From an uncultured Alphaproteobacteria bacterium (GTDB lineage Bacteria > Pseudomonadota > Alphaproteobacteria > HIMB59), in contig CABZNL010000002.1 in assembly GCA_902527045.1 (NCBI GenBank), forward strand, positions 1 through 64,000: a stretch of 64,000 nt of DNA. Reading direction: 5' to 3'. The notes beneath the pieces are model-generated. The model saw nothing but the letters and a program-made list of their open reading frames with translations, was not told the origin of the DNA and searched no databases. Below, in pieces: positions 43,273-53,667 of this stretch (within the stretch, counting starts at the first letter, position 1; the number at the start of each line of letters is the position of its first letter). A program made the position numbers and the translations under genes.

Positions 43273-45406
43273 AATCTAAGGTCCCTGGTTCTTGAAAAAA
43301 TAAATCAGTAGATTGTTGATAACCGAAAAATCCTAAATAATCCATTCGAAAGTTTATACTTAATAATTCCTCTGGAGTTGTATTATAATTATCATTATAT
43401 CGTCTATTACTATATTGTATATTCAACTCTGAACAGTCATCAAAGACCTTTAATTTAAATGTGTCGTAATATGAATTAAAACTATTTTTGAGGTCAATAT
43501 TAGAACTGTATCCTAACATTAAGTTATCATTAATTTGTTTTTCTAAGTTTATTCCTAAATATTCAGTATCGTTAGAATTTTTATTAAATGCCTCTTTTTG
43601 TGTTTCGTGATAATTTAAGGAAATATTAAAGGGGCTTACGGTATTAATACTTACATTCGTTTCTTTATTCTTAAGACTATTTTTATCGAGTCTTGTATCT
43701 AAATTTATTGATAAATTTTTTATATTGGTACTACCCTCTAAAGCGTAATCGGATAGGTTAGATTTTTGATTAATCTGATTACTAAAATTGTTATCTTTCT
43801 TAAGATCGTATGACTGGTTAATGTTTATATCAAATGTTTGATTCTTTAATTTAAAATCTGTTTCAATTCCATAAACAATTCTCGAAGTATTGTCTCTAAC
43901 ATCGGTTCCGTAGAATCTATTATCAGAGTAAAGATTTTGGTAATTAAATGTTAGCGAATTACTATCTTCATTGATTAAACTGTCTGAACTTAATAATTCT
44001 TCATTATAAATTAGCTTTAATCTTGGCTGAATATTATTTGTTAAATCATAATATATATCAGATGATAAGATTAGATGACTAAATCTTCCTGTATTATTTA
44101 AATTATTATTATGTTCATATCTGTAATTACTTAGATTATTTAATAATGAAATTTTATTATAAAAATTTATATCATTTAATTTCTTACTATGAATAAAATA
44201 GTTATTTACTTTTAGAGTATTATTTTCAGATGGTAATTTACTCTGAGATTCATTTCTTTTGATTATGGTGAAATCTACTTCATTTAAATTCGAAAAATTA
44301 TTATCAAAATTAATACTATTATGATAGTGGACATGAGGAGTAACAGGAATTAAAGAGTCATTAGTTGAGTCATAAGACTCTATAGTACTGATTTCAGTTC
44401 TGATATAATCATCATCTAATAGAAAATCGTAATTATCTAGTCTTAAATAAATATCTTCAAATCTTAATGGATCTCCATTTTTTGATCTAGTAGTCGAGAC
44501 ACTATTAGTAAGCAATCCTTTAAATGAGAGAATTTTATTTTTATCAAGCACCTGTTTTAAATTCATTCTAATATTGCTATTTAGGTGATCTTTTCCTTCA
44601 TGTTTTGAATTATCCATTTCAAAAGAAAATTCGCCACCAGACAACTTATGATTTAACAAAGTATTTAATTCGTAATTATTTATAAAATTAAAATTTTTTG
44701 AAAATATAAATTTAGGTGTAAATTTTATTTCAGTATCCTCCTGAAGCGGTAAATAATAAGGAGTATAAAGAGCACTATTTCCTCCAATACCTAATTCAAT
44801 TGTAGGAGTTAAAAACCCCTTTTGCCTTGGCGCTTTGGAGCCATAATGAGAGAAATATGGAAGATAAAATAATTTATAATCTGCTACTTGTAAAAAAGTG
44901 TCGTAATGAACAAACTTATCTTTATTAATTTCATACTTTGTTTTATCAATTCTTAGTGACCAAGTTGGACATCCAAAATATCCGATAAGTTCACACGGTG
45001 TTAAGAAGTTATTATAAAAATAAAGATCATTCTCAGATCTAATGGCGTTATCAGAGTCAATTTTTAAATCATCATTATAAATAAAACTAACTTTATTTGC
45101 CGTGAAATTATTTAATTTAGTATCACCTTTTAAGTCTTTACCACTTAGTATATTGGTCTCTTGGTAGAGATAAAAATTTCCAAACACCTCAATTTCATTA
45201 TTATTATAATCAATTATACCTCTGTCCACTAATATATTAGTACTACCAATATTTATCTTAGAATTCTCTGCTAACTCAACTATATTTTTCTCTTCATCGT
45301 AAACAATATTTGTTGTATTTATATACGTATCGTTATTAGCATTTAAAAACATTATTTGTTTTAGAAAAAAAACAAAAATTAATAAAATTACTAAAATTTT
45401 ATTCAT
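43262..45406 (-). CDS. lptD: LPS-assembly protein LptD
   Basis: 714 aa; signal peptide, OstA-like N-terminus, GYFGCPTWSLRIDKTKYEINK, YLPYFSHYGSKAPRQKGFLTPTI; beta-barrel rich. Confidence 0.9.
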   Translation of the reverse strand: MNKILVILLIFVFFLKQIMFLNANNDTYINTTNIVYDEEKNIVELAENSKINIGSTNILVDRGIIDYNNNEIEVFGNFYLYQETNILSGKDLKGDTKLNNFTANKVSFIYNDDLKIDSDNAIRSENDLYFYNNFLTPCELIGYFGCPTWSLRIDKTKYEINKDKFVHYDTFLQVADYKLFYLPYFSHYGSKAPRQKGFLTPTIELGIGGNSALYTPYYLPLQEDTEIKFTPKFIFSKNFNFINNYELNTLLNHKLSGGEFSFEMDNSKHEGKDHLNSNIRMNLKQVLDKNKILSFKGLLTNSVSTTRSKNGDPLRFEDIYLRLDNYDFLLDDDYIRTEISTIESYDSTNDSLIPVTPHVHYHNSINFDNNFSNLNEVDFTIIKRNESQSKLPSENNTLKVNNYFIHSKKLNDINFYNKISLLNNLSNYRYEHNNNLNNTGRFSHLILSSDIYYDLTNNIQPRLKLIYNEELLSSDSLINEDSNSLTFNYQNLYSDNRFYGTDVRDNTSRIVYGIETDFKLKNQTFDININQSYDLKKDNNFSNQINQKSNLSDYALEGSTNIKNLSINLDTRLDKNSLKNKETNVSINTVSPFNISLNYHETQKEAFNKNSNDTEYLGINLEKQINDNLMLGYSSNIDLKNSFNSYYDTFKLKVFDDCSELNIQYSNRRYNDNYNTTPEELLSINFRMDYLGFFGYQQSTDLFFQEPGTLDYGL

Positions 45407-46355
45407 TCAATACTAATCTCAAGATTGCCATACCAATAATCATGCTAGCCAATAACTCAAATTCTTGTTTGAAAATACTTAGTGAATTATTAAAAATAAA
45501 AAATGAATATAAAATTAAAATAATGCATATAAATATAGGAGATAATAAATTTTCTTTAATATTAACAATTTTTTTATCGGAAAAAATTAAAAAAACGTAA
45601 TAAAAAAATAAAATAAAAAAAATTAATAAATTAACTAATTTAATATTTACCACAAAATTGCTTTTTACTGATATGTCTTTTACAATTGAGTTTTGATTAA
45701 TTAAATCAGAAAAATTAATATTAATAATTTTTTGTATTTCAAATTCTCTGATTAAGTCTTTAGTATACCTTATATAGTTTTTAGCTATAAGTGTATTGTT
45801 TAAACTTAGTAAATCATTACTAAATTGAGCCTCATGAATTTTATTATTTATAATTTTATATTCTCTGAATTCTGTACTCTCTAAACTTTCAATACTAAAG
45901 TTCTTCAATACTGTATAAGTTTTGGTGTCATTTTCCTCTTTAATAAGTATTTTTGCAAAAGATCCATGATATTCATCATTCAACTTAGCCTTATTATTTT
46001 CTAAAAATACTCCTATATCTTTTTTATTAATCTCAAATATTGAAAAAATAATAACTAATGGTAGAAAAAATATTAATAATTTTTTCATATTCATATAACT
46101 TTTTATAATAAAAATTTCATTTTTTGATCTTAAAAAAATTGTAAATAAAATTACTGATATTAAAAAAACAAAAGATGGAACATAGACCAATATTTGTATT
46201 GAATTTAGTAAACTCAGATTAACTATAGTTGTAAATAAATAATCCTCGTTTAAGTTTCCTAATAATGAAAAAATAAAAAAAATTACAAAACTTGAAATCA
46301 TACATATAGAAAATGATATACAATATTTAATATATAAAAGTTTAATTAATTTCAT
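45399..46355 (-). CDS. lptG: LPS export ABC transporter permease LptG
   Basis: 318 aa, YjgP/YjgQ-like topology; follows LptF-like permease and precedes lptD. Confidence 0.78.
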   Translation of the reverse strand: MKLIKLLYIKYCISFSICMISSFVIFFIFSLLGNLNEDYLFTTIVNLSLLNSIQILVYVPSFVFLISVILFTIFLRSKNEIFIIKSYMNMKKLLIFFLPLVIIFSIFEINKKDIGVFLENNKAKLNDEYHGSFAKILIKEENDTKTYTVLKNFSIESLESTEFREYKIINNKIHEAQFSNDLLSLNNTLIAKNYIRYTKDLIREFEIQKIININFSDLINQNSIVKDISVKSNFVVNIKLVNLLIFFILFFYYVFLIFSDKKIVNIKENLLSPIFICIILILYSFFIFNNSLSIFKQEFELLASMIIGMAILRLVLNE

Positions 46356-47379
46356 TAAATCTTGATATAAAGTAACTGAATATTGAAAGAATTAAAAAAT
46401 TTATAAAATAATAATAATTAATACTAAAGTTTTCATTATTGTTTAATAAATAAATTAAATAAGAGTTAACAACTTGTATTAATAAGACAATTATAAATAT
46501 TAATGAATAGTTTTTAAATACGCTCCTTTTATTTGAATATATAAAAAAAATTCTAAAAGAAATTAGAACTATCACCAACGTCAAAAAATATTGATATATA
46601 CGATTATGGCCCTGATAATAAAATTCTTTATTTTCTAAATTTAATAACTCAAAGGTGTTAAAATGTTCTTTATCTAGCATTAACATTTCTATTTCTTTAT
46701 TTTTAATACTATAAATAAATTTATCAAATGAAGTTTTACTTTTTTCAATTTCGTTCAATATAACTCTTTCACCTTTAATAAAAATTATATTATAGTTTTT
46801 ATTCTCTATCTCTATACTTGCTTCCTCTGAAATAATAAATTGACCGTTTTTAAAAATTATTGCTTCCACATCATAAAATTTATTATTTTTTTGTTTATCA
46901 AAAAAAATACTTACATCATTTTCTATGTGAAACTCTTTAATAGAGGGAACTCCTAATTTCAGATTATTTCTTATCTCTAACTCTTTAACTTTATATTTAT
47001 GATATAAATTTACTGAGAAAATTTCGTTATTTAAAAAATAAAAAATAAATATTCCTGAAAATAAAATTATTAATAAAAATATATTATCCTTAAAAGATGA
47101 ATATTGTTTTAAAATAATAATTTCGTTACTGTTATTAAATTTATAATTCAAAAAAAAACTTGATAATAATAATAAAAAAGGCAGAAGAGGGCTTATGAAA
47201 CTTGGCAGAACTAATATAGTTGTCCTTACTACATCAATTAGTTGTGTTGTTATAGAATGTTGTAGCTCTAGAATTCTTAAAATTTGTGAAAACCATATTA
47301 AGCCTAAAAAAATTATGATGTTTATTAAAATATATTTTAAATAATTAAAAATTATGTATGATTTTATCTCTCCAAGCAT
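46342..47379 (-). CDS. lptF: LPS export ABC transporter permease LptF
   Basis: 345 aa, YjgP/YjgQ-like; FLGLIWFSQILRILE, FISPLLPFLLLLSSFF. Confidence 0.8.
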   Translation of the reverse strand: MLGEIKSYIIFNYLKYILINIIIFLGLIWFSQILRILELQHSITTQLIDVVRTTILVLPSFISPLLPFLLLLSSFFLNYKFNNSNEIIILKQYSSFKDNIFLLIILFSGIFIFYFLNNEIFSVNLYHKYKVKELEIRNNLKLGVPSIKEFHIENDVSIFFDKQKNNKFYDVEAIIFKNGQFIISEEASIEIENKNYNIIFIKGERVILNEIEKSKTSFDKFIYSIKNKEIEMLMLDKEHFNTFELLNLENKEFYYQGHNRIYQYFLTLVIVLISFRIFFIYSNKRSVFKNYSLIFIIVLLIQVVNSYLIYLLNNNENFSINYYYFINFLILSIFSYFISRFNEIN

Positions 47380-48757
47380 GAAAGCTCAATTTAACTCAAT
47401 AATTTTACCTAATCAAAGTATTAAATTATTTGTAGATCTAGTTACCAAAATTTCTAATATTAAAGGTCTATCTGACTTCAAGTATAATAAAAAAACTATT
47501 TTTAAGTATTCTATTAAGCTTAAAAACTCCCAAATAGTTGTAAGTATTTATCCTAAAAATTCTCACAATAATCATTTCAATAAAACTGTTTTAGGTTCTT
47601 TTGTTTATGATTTATCTTTAAAATACTCTGCATCAGTAATTACTATTAATGCAAATAATAAATTAGATTTGGAATTTTTAGTTTTTGGATTTATGCAAAA
47701 GGATTTCATATATTCTATTTATAAAAATGACTCAAAAAAATCAAAATATAAAACTAATTTTAAACTTTCTAAAAATAATTTAAGTTTGTTAAATTCGCTT
47801 AACTTTTTAAAAGAATTAGTTTCTGAACCAAGTAATATAATTTACCCGACATCTTTTGTTAAAAGAACTCAGAACCAACTAAATAAAAGAAATATAAATA
47901 TCAAAACTCTTAATAAAAAAAATATAGAAAGAATTGGTTTAAACTGTTTATTAGCAGTTAGTCAAGGTAGTAAAAGAGACCCCATGGTAATGGAATTTGC
48001 CAAGAAAAATACAAAAAATAATGTAGACATCTTATTTGTTGGTAAAGGAGTATGTTTTGATAGCGGGGGAATCTCTATTAAGCCAAGTGGGGGTATGGAA
48101 GACATGAAATGGGATATGGCCGGTTCAGCTGTAACTGTTGCAATAATTAAATATCTTAGTGAAATAAAAACTAACTTTTCTTATGCAGGTATTGTTGGTT
48201 TAGTTGAAAATATGCCTAGTGGGAGTGCTTATAAACCAGGTGATATTATAAAATCCTATAAAGGAATAAATGTCGAGGTTCTAAATACAGATGCCGAGGG
48301 TAGACTTGTATTAGCTGATATAATAACTTATGGATGTGAAAAATATAAACCAAAAATAGTAATTGATTTTGCTACGTTAACTGGGGCTATAATGGTTGCT
48401 TTAGGACAGCATTATGCAGGATTATTTTGTAATGATGACAAACTATCAGATACTCTTTATCAATCTGGCCAAGACACTAATGAAAAAGTTTGGAGAATGC
48501 CTTTACATGATGATTTTGATAAAGAACTTAATTCACCATTTGTAGATTTGAAAAATATCGGTGCAGGTAGGTATGGTGGTTCAGTTACCGCAGCTCAATT
48601 TCTCCAGAGATTTGTTCCAAAAAATACAAAATGGGCACACCTAGATATCGCAGGAACTACTTGGAAAAATAGTGGAGATATTATGAATAATAAAGGTTCA
48701 ACTGGTTTCGGCTTGACATTAATTGCAGATTTTATAAACAAATATTTCAAAATTTAG
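47354..48757 (+). CDS. pepA: Leucyl aminopeptidase (M17)
   Basis: 467 aa; [44 protein letters not shown]. Alternative ATG at 47378. Confidence 0.95.
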   Translation: MYDFISPSMKAQFNSIILPNQSIKLFVDLVTKISNIKGLSDFKYNKKTIFKYSIKLKNSQIVVSIYPKNSHNNHFNKTVLGSFVYDLSLKYSASVITINANNKLDLEFLVFGFMQKDFIYSIYKNDSKKSKYKTNFKLSKNNLSLLNSLNFLKELVSEPSNIIYPTSFVKRTQNQLNKRNINIKTLNKKNIERIGLNCLLAVSQGSKRDPMVMEFAKKNTKNNVDILFVGKGVCFDSGGISIKPSGGMEDMKWDMAGSAVTVAIIKYLSEIKTNFSYAGIVGLVENMPSGSAYKPGDIIKSYKGINVEVLNTDAEGRLVLADIITYGCEKYKPKIVIDFATLTGAIMVALGQHYAGLFCNDDKLSDTLYQSGQDTNEKVWRMPLHDDFDKELNSPFVDLKNIGAGRYGGSVTAAQFLQRFVPKNTKWAHLDIAGTTWKNSGDIMNNKGSTGFGLTLIADFINKYFKI

Positions 48758-48765
48758 GAATACTT

Positions 48766-49179
48766 ATGCAAAAAACATTTTCAATAATCAAACCTGATGC
48801 AGTAAAAAGAAATTTAATTGGTCACATTAATCAAATGATTGAAAGCTCAGATTTGAAAATATTAGCTTCAAAGAAAATGTATTTAACTAAAAACCAAGCT
48901 GAGTTATTTTATAAAGTCCATAATGAAAAACCTTTTTATAATAGTCTAATTGAATATATGACTTCTGGCCCAGTTCAGGTCCAAGTCCTTGAAGGGAAGG
49001 ATGCAATAGTAAAATATCGTAAAATTATGGGTGCAACTAATCCTTTTGAAGCTGAAGATGGAACCATTAGGAAGCTATATGCGGAGTCTATTGAAGCAAA
49101 TTCTGTTCATGGCAGTGACTCAGAGGAAAATGCTAAAATTGAAATCAATTTCTTTTTTTCTGGATCTGAATTAGTCTAG
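48766..49179 (+). CDS. ndk: Nucleoside diphosphate kinase
   Basis: 137 aa; [53 protein letters not shown]. Confidence 0.97.
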   Translation: MQKTFSIIKPDAVKRNLIGHINQMIESSDLKILASKKMYLTKNQAELFYKVHNEKPFYNSLIEYMTSGPVQVQVLEGKDAIVKYRKIMGATNPFEAEDGTIRKLYAESIEANSVHGSDSEENAKIEINFFFSGSELV

Positions 49180-49716
49180 CAAATAGTCTACAAACTGTTT
49201 ATATACAAATTCATGCTCTAAATTTTTGTGTAGATAAAGAAGTTCTGATTCACTCTTAGTGTTAATTTTTTTAAATCTATTAGAGATGGTCTCACCTTCG
49301 TCTAATTCATTAGTTACTTTATGAAGGGTGAAACCGTAGTGTTTTTCATTATTTATCAACATTCTTTTTTGAGTCATTAGACCCTTATAAGCGGGCAGTA
49401 TGGAGGGATGAAGATTGATAACATCAAATCTTTCAATAATACTCTTTTCTATAACTTTCATGTACCCTACTGAAAAAATAATATCTGTATCGAAGAAATT
49501 TTTTTTTTTTAACTTTCTTTGATCCTCTATTATCAAAATATTCTTATAAAATTTATCCACATAAGACTTAATATTTGTGGATATCTTATTGTCACTAATT
49601 ATAGCAACTACTTCAAAATCTTTATTAATTGAATTCCTTTTTAATATTTTTAGAAGATTAGATCCACCTCCAGAAATTAAAAAAGAAATTTTTTTACAAT
49701 TATGTAATTTCACCAA
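49171..49716 (-). CDS. purN: Phosphoribosylglycinamide formyltransferase
   Basis: 181 aa; [39 protein letters not shown]. Confidence 0.92.
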   Translation of the reverse strand: MVKLHNCKKISFLISGGGSNLLKILKRNSINKDFEVVAIISDNKISTNIKSYVDKFYKNILIIEDQRKLKKKNFFDTDIIFSVGYMKVIEKSIIERFDVINLHPSILPAYKGLMTQKRMLINNEKHYGFTLHKVTNELDEGETISNRFKKINTKSESELLYLHKNLEHEFVYKQFVDYLLD

Positions 49717-50650
49717 TTAAATTAAATAAGTTCCTTTTAATAAATTTACTATAATATTTTTTATTTATTATAAATATCATTCCTATACCACAATTAAATA
49801 TTTTCATTAGTTCGATATCAGTAATATTAATGTTACTTTTTATAAAATCATATTCTCTCGGTAAAGAAGAGATATTTAAATCAAATTTCGTTCCTTTAGG
49901 TATACTCCTTTTAAAATTGGAGTAAATACCACCCCCTGTTATGTGTGAGAGTGTCTTTATAAATCTTAAATCATTATTACTTATTAATTGATGATAAAGG
50001 CGTGTTGGTTTCATTAAGAGTTTAGAAAGTTTTTGTTTATTAAATGTAGCTTTTTTTATAACAATTTTATTTTTTTTTATAATATCTCTAATTAGTGAAT
50101 AGCCATTAGAGTGAAAACCGTTTGATTTAATACCAAATATTAGATCACCTTTTGAAATAATTGAAATTTTATGTTTTTCTTTGATACCAACTAAAAATCC
50201 CGCAATATCAAAATGATTCCCACTATATAATGATGGCATTTCGGCAGTTTCACCTCCAATAAGTGAACAATTAATTTTTTTACAAGCGATAGTAATACTT
50301 TTTAGAATTTGAGTGTATTGTTTTGACTTAACTGAATTGCAAGCAAAATAGTCTAAAAAAAAGAGAGGTTTTGCTTTATTGCACAACAAGTCATTTGAAC
50401 ACATCGCAACAAGATCTTGGCCGATTCCTTTATATTCATTAAGTTCTGCAGATAATATTGCTTTAGTACCAACACCATCTGTTGCTGCGCATAACGTTAC
50501 GTCTTTATTGACTTTATATTCAGCACTAAAACCTAATTTGTTTCCTAAAACTTTATCGCTGTGAGAACTTTTAATAAATCTTAAAGCCTGACCAATAAGT
50601 TTGTCAGTTTTTATTACATCAACACCCGATTTTTTGTATAGTTTACTCAA
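49700..50650 (-). CDS. purM: Phosphoribosylformylglycinamidine cyclo-ligase (TTG start)
   Basis: 316 aa; YKKSGVDVIKTDKL, ATDGVGTKAIL, LIGGETAEMP, SNGFHSNGYSLIR, HITGGGI. Confidence 0.95.
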   Translation of the reverse strand: MSKLYKKSGVDVIKTDKLIGQALRFIKSSHSDKVLGNKLGFSAEYKVNKDVTLCAATDGVGTKAILSAELNEYKGIGQDLVAMCSNDLLCNKAKPLFFLDYFACNSVKSKQYTQILKSITIACKKINCSLIGGETAEMPSLYSGNHFDIAGFLVGIKEKHKISIISKGDLIFGIKSNGFHSNGYSLIRDIIKKNKIVIKKATFNKQKLSKLLMKPTRLYHQLISNNDLRFIKTLSHITGGGIYSNFKRSIPKGTKFDLNISSLPREYDFIKSNINITDIELMKIFNCGIGMIFIINKKYYSKFIKRNLFNLIGEIT

Positions 50651-51285
50651 TGAAATATTTATGTCTAATTAGTATTTTCTTTATATTTTACTTAAAAAAT
50701 TTATCAGCTTATCAAGAAATTACTATTCAAAAAGATAGTAATCTTCAAAATTATCAAGAACTGCTTGAGAGAATAAATAATTCAATTTCAGAAGAGGATG
50801 TCATAACTATAATAGAAAAAAATATATATAATATTAATTTTAGTAGCACTCAAATATCTCTAAATATAGATGTAGATAATTTATCTAGAGACTTATATTC
50901 TAAAAACATTGACCATAATTTATTTTTTTTAAATTGCTCCATTAAAAATACTTTTTTTAAATTAAATAATAAATTTGATGATTGCCCAATATTTATTGTT
51001 AAAAATTATGATAAACAGTCATATATTTATCTAAACCATAAAAAAAAGTATTTTAGATTGGAAAAGTTTTCTGAAAATATTAGCTTAAAATCAATATGGA
51101 TTAAATTTTTACATAAAAATCAAACCTCTTATCAACTATCTATTGATCCATCAAATTACAATAAATTGAAATACTTTACTGGCTATGAGCCAAAGATATT
51201 ATCTTATATGCACAATAAAATAATATTAGAATTTAAAAACTTTTATAATAATAATCAAATTAATTTCTTAATAAACTTTTTTTAG
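50650..51285 (+). CDS. Hypothetical secreted protein, DUF2066-like by position
   Basis: 211 aa, signal peptide; lies between purM and hda, where alphaproteobacteria often encode a DUF2066 protein; sequence not convincing alone. Confidence 0.45.
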   Translation: MKYLCLISIFFIFYLKNLSAYQEITIQKDSNLQNYQELLERINNSISEEDVITIIEKNIYNINFSSTQISLNIDVDNLSRDLYSKNIDHNLFFLNCSIKNTFFKLNNKFDDCPIFIVKNYDKQSYIYLNHKKKYFRLEKFSENISLKSIWIKFLHKNQTSYQLSIDPSNYNKLKYFTGYEPKILSYMHNKIILEFKNFYNNNQINFLINFF

Positions 51286-51905
51286 TGCAAACATTTTTAA
51301 ATTTAAACAGTGCTGATGAAGAAATCATATACTCATTAGAGAACGAAACAGTAATTCAATCACTTGAAAAAAGAATTAAATACCTAATAATTTATGGACC
51401 AAATAAATCTGGAAAAACAACTATAGCTAAAAAGTTCTCTATCAATAATAATATCGACCTAATAAATAATGTTCATAAGGGCTTAAATTTTAATAGAGAA
51501 ACATATCTAGACTTAAATACCCTACCTGGAGAAGATGAGAATTTTTTTCATTTCTTGCAGTTTTTTATCTCAAATAATATCCCCTTGACTATATTTACGT
51601 CTGAAAATTCAATTGAGAATTTATCTAATAATTTTTATCTGCCAGATGTGATCTCAAGACTAAAGCAATTTAATTTGTGTAATATTCAAAACCCCAACAA
51701 AGAACTTCTTTTCAAGTTAGTTAATAAATATTTATCTTTAAAATCTATCAGTGTCCCTAGTGAGATTATTATCGAAGTTATAAAGTATATTGAAAGAACA
51801 TACTTGTCAGCTTACGAAGCAGCAAATACTATTAATCATTTGCTTTATGAGAATAACCATAATATTAATTTGTCACTAATTAGAAAGCATTATGAACGTT
51901 TATAG
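51285..51905 (+). CDS. DnaA-related Hda/HdaA-like AAA+ protein
   Basis: 206 aa; YLIIYGPNKSGKTTIAKKFS, LPDVISRLKQFNLCNI (sensor 1/arginine region), between purM locus and aspS. Confidence 0.75.
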   Translation: MQTFLNLNSADEEIIYSLENETVIQSLEKRIKYLIIYGPNKSGKTTIAKKFSINNNIDLINNVHKGLNFNRETYLDLNTLPGEDENFFHFLQFFISNNIPLTIFTSENSIENLSNNFYLPDVISRLKQFNLCNIQNPNKELLFKLVNKYLSLKSISVPSEIIIEVIKYIERTYLSAYEAANTINHLLYENNHNINLSLIRKHYERL

Positions 51906-53667
51906 AGATTATTATTTAAAAGATATCAATAAAGAATTAGTAGATAAAAAAATTACTGTCTCTGGATGGGTTAATAGATCAAGGGATCACGGCAACTTAT
52001 TATTTATAGATTTAAGGGACTCGACATCACTCCTACAATGCGTTGTAGATAATTCATCAGAAAATTTTAATGAATTGTCAAAAATAAAAAATGAAGATGT
52101 TATAAAAATACACGGGCAAATTACAAAAAGAAGTGAAGAAACTATAAACTCAAATTTAGAGTCAGGAGAGGTTGAGTTAAAAATAGAAAATTTTGAGATA
52201 TTAAGTCAGTGCTCCAAAACACTCCCACTTGAGGTAAATTCAGATAATGATTATGGAGAGGAAGTAAGATTAAAATATCGTTATTTAGATCTCAGAAGAT
52301 CTAAGATGCAACACAATATTAAACTTAGAAACTATATTATAAATTTTATAAGAGGATTTATGAATAACGAAGGATTTATGGAATTAGCTACACCAATTCT
52401 AACTGCACCCTCTCCAGAAGGTGCAAGAGATTACCTTGTACCATCAAGAATACATAAAGGGTCTTTTTATGCCTTGCCCCAAGCACCCCAACAATTCAAG
52501 CAGCTTTACATGGCTTCAGGTGTAGATAAATATTTTCAAATAGCTCCTTGCTTTAGGGACGAGGATAGTAGGGCTGATAGGTCACCAGGCGAATTTTATC
52601 AAATTGACATGGAGATGAGCTTTGCAACACAAGAAGATATTTTAGATGTTATTAGCCGCTTACTATTTGACACTTTTGATAAATTTAAATCTAAAGAAAA
52701 ATTTATAAATAAACTTCCGTTTCCAACCTATACTTACAGAGAAAGTATTGAGAATTTTGGATGTGACAAACCAGATTTAAGAAATCCATTAAGACTTACA
52801 AATGTTACAAGATATTTCGAGGGATCTGGTCTTCAAATTTTTGAAAATTTAATAAAAAAAGGAGCCATAGTTAATTGTATTCAAGCTTTAAAGTCTGAGG
52901 GTAAGCCAAGAAGTTTTTATGATAATTTAAATAAATGGGCGCAAGAACATGGAAAAAAAGGTCTTGGATATTTAAACTTTGAAAATTTATCTCCTAAAGG
53001 TCCTTTAGCTAAGAATTTTAATCAAGAAAAATTAAACCAAATGATTAAAGACAATAATTTTAACCAAAAAGATGGCTTATTATTTGTGTGTGATTTACCA
53101 GATGAGTCATATGATTTTTCCTCGAAGGTTATTGCTAAATTAGGAGAAGATTTAAACTTATTAGATAAAAATAAATATGAGTTTTGCTGGATTGTAGATT
53201 ACCCTATGTATGAAAAGGATGCTCTAACAGGCAAAATTGATTTTAGTCATAATCCATTTTCAATGCCCCAAGGAGGAATAGATAAATTAATAAAAGAAGA
53301 TCCTTTAAATGTTTTAGCTTATCAATATGACATTGTTTGCAATGGTATAGAACTATCCTCAGGAGCCATAAGAAACCATAGACCAGATATTATGAAAAAA
53401 GCTTTTGAAATCGCTGGATATGGTGAGAGTGAGATTAAAACAAAATTTAGTGCTTTATTTGAGGCTTTCCATTATGGGGTCCCACCACATGGAGGCTGTG
53501 CACCTGGATTAGATAGGATAATAATGTTGCTTAGTGATAATGAAAATATAAGAGAGGTTATAGCTTTTCCATTTAATCAAAGAGCCCAGGATTTAATGAT
53601 GAATGCGCCAGTTAAAATTGATAGTAAACATTTAAAAGAATTAAACTTAAAAAAAATTAGCGACTAG
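51892..53667 (+). CDS. aspS: Aspartyl-tRNA synthetase
   Basis: 591 aa; VSGWVNRSRDHGNLLFIDLRD, RYLDLRR, LPQAPQQFKQLYMASGVDKYFQIAPCFRDEDSRADR, GCAPGLDRIIML. Confidence 0.97.
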   Translation: MNVYRDYYLKDINKELVDKKITVSGWVNRSRDHGNLLFIDLRDSTSLLQCVVDNSSENFNELSKIKNEDVIKIHGQITKRSEETINSNLESGEVELKIENFEILSQCSKTLPLEVNSDNDYGEEVRLKYRYLDLRRSKMQHNIKLRNYIINFIRGFMNNEGFMELATPILTAPSPEGARDYLVPSRIHKGSFYALPQAPQQFKQLYMASGVDKYFQIAPCFRDEDSRADRSPGEFYQIDMEMSFATQEDILDVISRLLFDTFDKFKSKEKFINKLPFPTYTYRESIENFGCDKPDLRNPLRLTNVTRYFEGSGLQIFENLIKKGAIVNCIQALKSEGKPRSFYDNLNKWAQEHGKKGLGYLNFENLSPKGPLAKNFNQEKLNQMIKDNNFNQKDGLLFVCDLPDESYDFSSKVIAKLGEDLNLLDKNKYEFCWIVDYPMYEKDALTGKIDFSHNPFSMPQGGIDKLIKEDPLNVLAYQYDIVCNGIELSSGAIRNHRPDIMKKAFEIAGYGESEIKTKFSALFEAFHYGVPPHGGCAPGLDRIIMLLSDNENIREVIAFPFNQRAQDLMMNAPVKIDSKHLKELNLKKISD

